Source: Eimeria necatrix (Eukaryota; Apicomplexa; Conoidasida; Eucoccidiorida; Eimeriidae). From it: a DNA stretch of 38,862 nt. The notes under the pieces were generated by a model, which was not told the DNA's origin, searched no databases, and saw nothing but the letters and a program-made list of their open reading frames with translations. Of this stretch, positions 31,960 to 38,862 are shown piece after piece. Position numbers and translations under genes: made by a program. The stretch spans positions 1-38,862 of the forward strand of contig NW_013655308.1 in assembly GCF_000499385.1 (NCBI RefSeq), written 5' to 3'. Numbering within the stretch: position 1 is the first letter of the stretch; every line of letters begins with the position of its first letter.

Positions 31960-34900
31960 AAATTGATGTAGAAAGCATGAACATTCACAGTGGAATCAAA
32001 ACTTCTTCCTACATGGATCCTGAACCACTCTCGAGACCCAGACAGTGATACGGTTGCCCTGAGCTCAAAGGCTACGACGACTAATGAAGAAATATACAAG
32101 GTTGTTTGCAGAAGGCAGTGCACCCAGCTGCGCCAATTGGGTATGTGGCACAAAACAGAGGACTTAGCACACATCTTAACAGTGGTATCTGCATGGCCAT
32201 TTATGGATTCCAAAGATAAGCAAAACGCTCTATACACGTTTTGGTCTCCGCGCTGGGCCTACTATCTTTCCATGAGGCGACAAAGTAGTGAGTGAGCATA
32301 GCAGTCCAAGTATTTTAACATAGCGACTACTGAAAAAGGCAAATCACTATTCGCTGATTTCTTGACGGGCCAGATATTAATATTTAGCGAGCAGCATCCC
32401 CTAGAAGTAACTTCTGCTCTCCAACATTGAAGACTCTTTAGCAGATAAAACTGGCTTTTGCGTCGTAGGCCTTTGCTGTTTTCTTTTCCGTCACAAAGTC
32501 CGTTCGTCATCCCTTATTGTTTCCTCAAAACACATTTTTCAAAGCATATTGAAGGCCACTTCTATTCCTCTCTCTGGCGCCTATAATTTCATGGAAAATA
32601 TCGACAAATCTTACTAATAACCATTGATACATAGCTGCTACGCGGAGAAAATACCTTAAAACGTGTTGCTGCGCATTAAGCGCGGCGTATTTCATTGGAT
32701 GATAAACAGTAAGCTCATGCTGCGAAGTATACTCGCGGCATGAGCTGAGCATATTTTTTTCAGCAAAATTTGGACCCACTGCCTGTTTGCTCGCCACACC
32801 CAACCTCTCGAATACGAGAAAATAAGACAGAAAATTTTCGACACCCAGGCAGAACAAAATGCACTTCATAGTTAATATTTCTACATTCTCACACCGAAGC
32901 CGGCAAAGCGTGTTCGTTGTGCTTTGGCATACACAGCTGGCTTAAGCATACAGTTGATTACAGCGAACCCTGCTTCCCGAGGAACGGTAGTGCTCAATCA
33001 CGGCAAAACAATACCGTTCATCGTTGCTGTGAATCAACTGTGCCCACATCCTGAATGTAGCGGGACTTCCGTCTAATAACTGCATCATATGTCACTGCTT
33101 GCGAGTACGTGCACACACACAAGACTTCATATCTCTGTGGGAGCATTTTTCAGCGGAAATTAAGTACAAGATAAAAATATTTTCATGCCCCTTTTACTTC
33201 GTGCTGTCGTTATGACCTACAGCTGAGTGCCTAGGGAAGCAAGGCTGCATTTTAGGGAAAATGTGACTGCTTATTCTGCAGCAGAGTCACTCATGTCCTC
33301 CTGCATGACTAGCTTGCCGGGACACTTTGTAGCCGCTTCAGCTTACAACCTGCAATCACTAGCAACGGATTGCGGGCCCGGGTCGTCATGTCTACAAAGC
33401 GGGACACGGCATGCGGCTTCTGCATACTGATATCTAACTCACCGTCTTTTGAAAAATGCTGGTGAATACAGGACAATAATTATGCAATGATCCCACTGTG
33501 TCAAAATATTGTTGTGCTACGCTACTTCTTCAGGAAGTTTCTAATGATGCTACTTCTGCAGCATGATTTTAGTTCTTGATGATGCTCTTTGTTCTCTCAA
33601 ACGCCCGTTGCCTAGGTCGGAGTCTATTTTGTGAAAAATGTTTCTCGACCGCAATCTGTAGTATCTATTGTTTTTCTTTAAGTGTGAATTGCTATGAAAT
33701 TCGTTGACCTATAGGTTGGAACTACATTTGACAGATGAGACCGTCAGCTTCATGCTGAGATTACGAACACTGCATTTGCCGCACATCCTAGCATTTCTCA
33801 ACTCCAAAGGTGATGGCCAAGTCTGCATCAGCTCTGCTTGCAAACGTATGCAAGCATTCTTTCATGAGAAAGCTTCCGACGGTTAAAAGGCGGACTTCAC
33901 TAGGCTCGCGCCGCTGTGAAAACCCGAAAACTGATACAAACAGGGAACGCACCCACTATATTTTCCACCATTTCACGACGTTTTACACCTACACCTTTGC
34001 AGTAACCTGGGCCACTGTCATACAAGAGTGCGCACTGAAAATCAAGCGACGTCTACGTAATGCAAAGGCGCAGCTTTATTTTCCGCCAGTAGCTCTAACA
34101 GTGCAAAGAACCAATGTACGAGTGGCAATGATTGACAGGGTCCTCGCAGACTCTTCGAGTTAATGCTTACGACCTGTTTTCCGGTATAAAAGAACATTGT
34201 TCTCCCCCATTCTCGCCACACACGACGTCACGAGTCTCATGGAAAAGGATATTTACCTCAAATTTATTATTGCAGAAAAGAAATATACTTCTTTGTCCTT
34301 TGGGCAAAGCTGCTGCGAATAATTTTGATTACAACGGATACACTTCAAGTGCTGTTCTTCAGATAATGCTCACCACCTTCGTAGAAAAAGTAAGAAGCAC
34401 GCGGTGCAGAGTTCTTCACGTAACAGTGCGACTAGTAAAATTGAAAGCGAGTTCGGGCATAGTACTTTCCTTCGGTGTAAGTTTAACTTCTAGCTGAGCC
34501 ACGAAAATGATGTAGCGCATTGCAGATTCAGCACTGAGGTTTCTTTGCATTTTTTATAGCGTTTACCTATTCCACACAAACACGCGGCGAAATGGTCACG
34601 CTTGGTGAAGCGTTCGAAGTCGAAGGAATGTCAGAGCTTAAAAGTGCTCGCGGCAGTGACAAAGAAAAGTATACAGTTGCCAAAAGCGCATGATGCACAC
34701 GTTGTCATCAGTAATGGTGCAAGCGTTCAGCAGGCTCTGTCTCTCATGTCGCTTTGCTTCTTAAAGATAACAAAGCAAGCAATGGCTCAATTTTGATCAA
34801 AATCACGCAAAACTTGTCCTTGCATGGAAAGGTTCTCCTGTGTTGCTTCAAAGCAAGCGAACGTCGGAAATACGGGCCTTAGACATATTTTAGCAAAGGA

Positions 34901-35409
34901 AGGCAGGAATCGCCCACAAACAGTGGATTCACGGGAAAAGCAAGCGCTACGGCAAGGTGCCGTTGCCGCGTCGTCGTGCTCTGACCTACCAGCAATCGTG
35001 GCGATACGTTTTATTAGTAGTCAACACAGCCTCGGGTACCTCCGCAAACGCAGGACAAGTAACTTTATTTAGCACTATTCCCTAGCCTTAGCGATTGCAA
35101 ACGCTTGCTACGAATTAGCTGAAATCGACTGAAAGGAACGTATTGGGTTTACAGTGGCACAACGGCGTGCTAACACACACTCACAGAGAGTAATTATGGA
35201 GGCCAGTATATGAATCGATACATCGGCTTATGAGCTCCAGTAGATTCATAAATATCACTGCAGTGCAATAGTACCTAAAATGGTCAGAAAAAGCTTCATG
35301 CCATCGAATTCCGTTTAACAGTCAGCCATTGCACAATCAGTCCTCTTGGTCCAGATGACAGGGCAAAAGGTGCATTGTTGTTTTCGGCGGCCTACAGACA
35401 AGCAGATGC
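31960..35409. other. No gene recognised
   Basis: Frames reach 121 codons and none has a recognised domain. Plus-strand frames at 33810-34163 and 34132-34497 overlap by about 30 bp and are Lys/Arg-rich and Ser/Leu-rich respectively. I see no feature linking them. Confidence 0.45.
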
Positions 35410-35496
35410 GATCTGACATATATAGGGCGAGAGCTGCCCAGCAAATGTCGAACCGCAACATTTTCTGGGCAGCTCTCGCCCTATATATGTCAGATC
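35410..35496. repeat. Near-perfect hairpin: 39-bp arms, 9-base loop
   Basis: Arm 35410-35448 is the reverse complement of 35458-35496 except for one mismatch (C35442 opposite T35464). The loop at 35449-35457 is CGAACCGCA. The outer bases GATCTGACATATATAGGGCG are the start of the arm. Pairing stops abruptly outside. The size and shape would fit a small-RNA precursor hairpin, a very small foldback element or a recent inverted duplication; the sequence alone cannot decide between them. Confidence 0.95.
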
Positions 35497-36730
35497 AAAC
35501 TCGGCCAGAAATTATTTTAGGCTTTTAGTACGAACGAGTGGCTCTTTGTTCCATTGTTTGATAGGGCACTGGCCGTTACACCGCGTATGAAAGGCACGTA
35601 AATAAAACATGCTCTTGAGGTATTGCCTACAAACAGCTACATGAAGTGACAGAAACGTATACGAGCAGAAATGCTGGGTTTTCAGAGGATAATAATACAA
35701 TTGCGTGCTAGGAGACTCTTGCTTGCCTGGAAAAAGTCCCATAAAGAACGAGCAGTGAAATGAATGAAATGTTAGTGTGACAGCATCATCAGTGCTTGGT
35801 TCTAGATTTATTTCTTTACACGCGTTCTGTGGTTCACTTCACTATAGCCCAATATGCACTTAACAGCCACATGCATCCCCAAGGGGTTTTACAGAGACAA
35901 AAGCACTCATTGATGTCTAGGACCAAAAAATTATATTATGAAAAAAGACATTTTTTTTGGCTTCTACGCAGGCACCTCAACAAGAAAATTAAAGGGATCC
36001 CGATTTTTTGAAAAATGTGATGATTGCAATATCGAACTACTTCAGTGATTTGCGTAGTGCCACGGCCAACGCAAAGACGAAGAAAAATATCTTGCACATG
36101 CAAGCAGCACTTTCCCATTTATGTACACATAATAATTCGCTAACTCCAGAAGCATGCGAAATTCTCGTGTCGCTCAAAGCCATTCTGGAAGGTGTTTAAC
36201 GACCGGTGTAACTGCCAAATGAGGTAGACGAGGCCGCTCGTGAATCCCATTGCGCAATCCACGAAGGCAGACGCTCTGCAAAATTTCCGTTCAGCCAGAC
36301 ATGCGCAAAGCCACGTACGTTCTGCGCAGGGGAATGCGTAGTGCAAAGCCCTGTATGCCTGCACACAACATTTTCACCGATGGCACGAAAACAATGATGA
36401 ATAAAAACTTCGACTAGACTACAAACGCTAATACAAAGCACAGACACCTTTAGAGGCTACTCCGAATATTTTCTGAAATTCTAAACACGTTACCTCCTGC
36501 TCATGACAGTACGGGATAAATATCATCGGAGAGGCACTCGCGCGATGGCGAAAGGCCAGAACTATGCACCAAATCGAGCGCACGAGCACGGCTTACCATA
36601 GCAACCATAGCAACCAATACGAAAACAACAATGCACTTCAAACCATGTTTAAACACGAATAAAACTACGAGTATGTTGGCTTAGTACTATTCGTTTGACA
36701 ACGTAAGTATCACAAAATTCAACGACAAAA
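35497..36730. other. No gene recognised
   Basis: Frames are at most 83 codons. One 9-bp direct repeat (ACCATAGCA twice at 36595) is the only pattern seen. Confidence 0.45.
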
Positions 36731-36862
36731 GACACTGAAGGCACTTTTCCATAATATCTGTACACCACCGCCATACGCCAAACATTTGGCAGTTCCGACA
36801 ATGCCCAACGGAGTTTCCAGCAATCACCAAAACTTGAGATCGCCTGTAGAAAAGGAACCCTT
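36731..36862 (-). repeat. Duplicated block copy A, partner at 37623
   Basis: On the minus strand this block and 37623-37753 share AAACTCC, GAA-TGCCAAATGTTT, TTAYGGAA and CNGTGTCT at the same spacing, about 892 bp apart and about 70% alike by eye. Two reading frames are conserved between the copies. One lies in an 89-codon frame (36649-36918) reading ALSELPNV here and ALSEVPNV in copy B. The other reads LLETPLGIVGTAKCLAYG here and LLQTPSGVVRSAKCFAYG in copy B, but is short in copy A. Which, if either, codes is unclear. Confidence 0.7.
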
Positions 36863-37622
36863 TCGGTGGTACTCATCGGACATGTCCCAAACACCAAGGT
36901 CCCCAAATGTGATGCCAAACTAAGTGATCTGCATGGACTCAGTGTCAGGAACAGAGAGGGCAGTTGTCAGCTGCAGTAAGTAAACGCTTGCCTGGGCACG
37001 ATGCGGATATGCACGAGGTTTCATCATTGCAGTCGCAAGGCAAAGAGTCACCCATGATTCAACTAGACTGCCAGCGGTGTCGCTCTCAATCTTCAGATGC
37101 TTGGTATAGAGGGTTTGCGCCTCTCACCAACGCTGCGTCTTCAAGGAATGTAATATTGCTGTAGGTCTCTGCAGGCAATACGCTTTTACCGTTTGCTGTC
37201 GCCAAATCTCTCAGAAACAGGGTCTTCAACGCACACGCTAGGAATTCCAAAAGCGACGCAACCCCACAGGCACACCGTTCGTTCTAGTGCTGCCTTTCAT
37301 GCAGCAGCCACCACTCTGCATGACATTTCGCACCTCGCGCAGCGGGCAGCTCGAGCCTCTTAGGAAAACGCAGACGCTAAAAAACGCCCTAAGCTTCTCA
37401 CTTGGGTCCTCAAACATCGCTGCTAGACACCTCTAGGACATACTCTCTGCTCGCCACAATTAATAGCGGACACAGAAAGAGAAACAATCCGGTTCAGATC
37501 ATCGCAAGAACCAGCGCGGGAATGCTCGACATTTTCGGTACAGTGCAAATTCTCGCCGATTTGCAGTTGTTCCAGGCCACAGGCGTGCAACAGAGTTGCA
37601 GAAAAATAATGTAGTCCTTCGA

Positions 37623-37753
37623 GACACGGAAAGCAGTCTTCCGTAACACCTGTGTGCACAATCACCGTATGCGAAACATTTGGCACTTCTGACAACGCCC
37701 GAAGGAGTTTGTAACAAGCAAAAAGCTCGATGACCCACTCAGAAAAAGGAATT
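37623..37753 (-). repeat. Duplicated block copy B, partner at 36731
   Basis: Second copy of the block at 36731-36862. Minus-strand frames at 37423-37695 (90 codons) and 37499-37738 (79 codons) cross it in two registers. No named domain was recognised. Confidence 0.7.
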
Positions 37754-38862
37754 TGTCAGGCGTACGATAATGGCAGGGGGAAAATTCATGGACTGTATTC
37801 TGCAAGGGATGTCACGTTCCAACTGCTAAACTGATGTAACCACAAAGATGGTACATCAAACGAAGTCATGAAAGCGTGGAGCGTCTGAGCGAAAGAAGAT
37901 GTGCATGCCAGCCGACAAGAAGAAGATTCAGTTTTTACAGGCTCGTAGAGTTCTGGGAGTTATCTGATGTACTGGAGCGCTCATCAACGGATATGCTAGA
38001 AGCTGTATGACGGTAAAGGCATATCAAGTATGGAACATGAGACACGAGCCACCAACCAACTGTCAGAGAAGAGAAGCGGTACCCTGATGTGCCCCGAGCC
38101 ACCGCATTCAGTGCCAGACGTACTGCTAAAGTTGCAGCCTTCTCAGTAGCCAGCTAAGGCAAAAGCAGAGCATGGGATTTCAAGAAGAAGATGCAGCGTT
38201 TTAGACATTGATACACCATTCATCCCGAGGTTGCTCGATGAAACACTCGAAATGCCTCCCCAAAGCGACGCTTTGGAATACAAGAAAACGTCTTTAGACA
38301 TTGTGTTGAAGGTATCCTCACGCAAGCGCTCACAAGGAGAAAGGCGTGCAAACGTACTCTCTGTATTTTGGAAAGGGCCCTCCATCCTGAGTATTTCCCA
38401 ATTCTCAGCGCGTATGGCTATACCTCTATTCACGCCCACTTGAGGCTTGATGCAACAGAATGATGGAACCCCCCCCTTTCTGCTGTTCGTTCAGGCTGGA
38501 GAAATGCAACAAGTCTTCTGACTGGCCAAGGCACAATCATCATGCCAAGATGCTTCTTAAGTTGGCGAAGCCCACAACATCCCTCCAAATTAGTGTGCCA
38601 ATCTGAAGAGATGGCAATAATAGGAGCATATAATTGCGCCTGTGTTTGTATTAGAACAAAATGCTCGGCACAACGCATCTCGTGTCTGGATGTTGAAAGC
38701 TTCTCACATTTGTTGGCGATGGTGTCGTTCAGTCATATACACCATTAATCGGTCTCATCACCAGGGTGCGTGGCATTGGAGGCTAAATTCGAATTTCTTC
38801 GAGATAGAGCTTTTGGAGCCGATAGGATAATCAGGGCGTGCAGTGGCGATGCTTGTAGCCTA
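37754..38862. other. No gene recognised
   Basis: A 98-codon minus frame at 38143-38439 starts with GTG and reads plausibly (ENWEILRMEGPFQNTESTF) but matches nothing I know. A 7-base C run lies at about 38470. Nothing else was seen up to the right edge. Confidence 0.45.

Noticed and set aside
1..38862. tRNA or rRNA genes
   Set aside because: I looked for GTTCRANYC-type B-box sequences with a matching acceptor stem and saw none that fold. A covariance-model scan (tRNAscan-SE, Infernal) would be decisive.

Overview
This is eukaryotic, gene-poor, repeat-rich DNA, probably subtelomeric or of subtelomeric origin. The best clue to the host is the telomere-type heptamer TTTAGGG. It occurs as a 2.5-kb array at about 4.2-6.76 kb and as two short tracts near 20.4 and 22.5 kb. 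TTTAGGG telomeres occur in plants, many green algae, dinoflagellates and coccidian apicomplexans such as Eimeria and Toxoplasma. I favour a coccidian or related alveolate because of the moderate GC content, telomere-like internal tracts and one GCA/CAG-rich block, but this is not proven. I found no operons, bacterial promoters or prokaryotic gene families, and no protein gene I can name. The longest open frames are 230 and 219 codons and have no recognisable domain.

Layout. 1-2900: a decaying tandem satellite of roughly 400-470 bp units that continues off the left edge. 2900-4105: no gene, but two adjacent stem-loops with matching loops and unrelated stems. 4199-6758: a telomere-like array, mostly the variant TTTACGG, with nearly clean TTTAGGG at its right end. 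6760-18300: no convincing gene, but a strand-specific series of 26 strict matches to YAG-NNN-GTRMGY, a splice-acceptor-like triplet followed by exactly three bases and a splice-donor-like hexamer. About 0.7 matches would be expected by chance on one strand of that length. 20089-22841: two inverted copies of a 330-bp sequence, each ending inward in a telomere-like tract. They enclose 2.1 kb so that the enclosed segment reads CCCTAAA...TTTAGGG, like a small capped linear molecule. Inside it are a GCA/CAG-rich block and a 96-bp tandem pair. 22842-38862: more gene-free DNA with small tandem duplications, a near-perfect 39-bp-arm hairpin (35410-35496) and a 130-bp duplication spaced about 892 bp apart.

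The plus strand tends to be G+T-rich up to about 20 kb and A+C-rich after about 27 kb. The splice-like motif is essentially confined to the plus strand of the first part. The satellite at the left end carries the same motif, which suggests the 7-18 kb region may be an older, diverged relative of it. Low-confidence open frames are listed only where something in them is worth describing; most short open frames look like chance.
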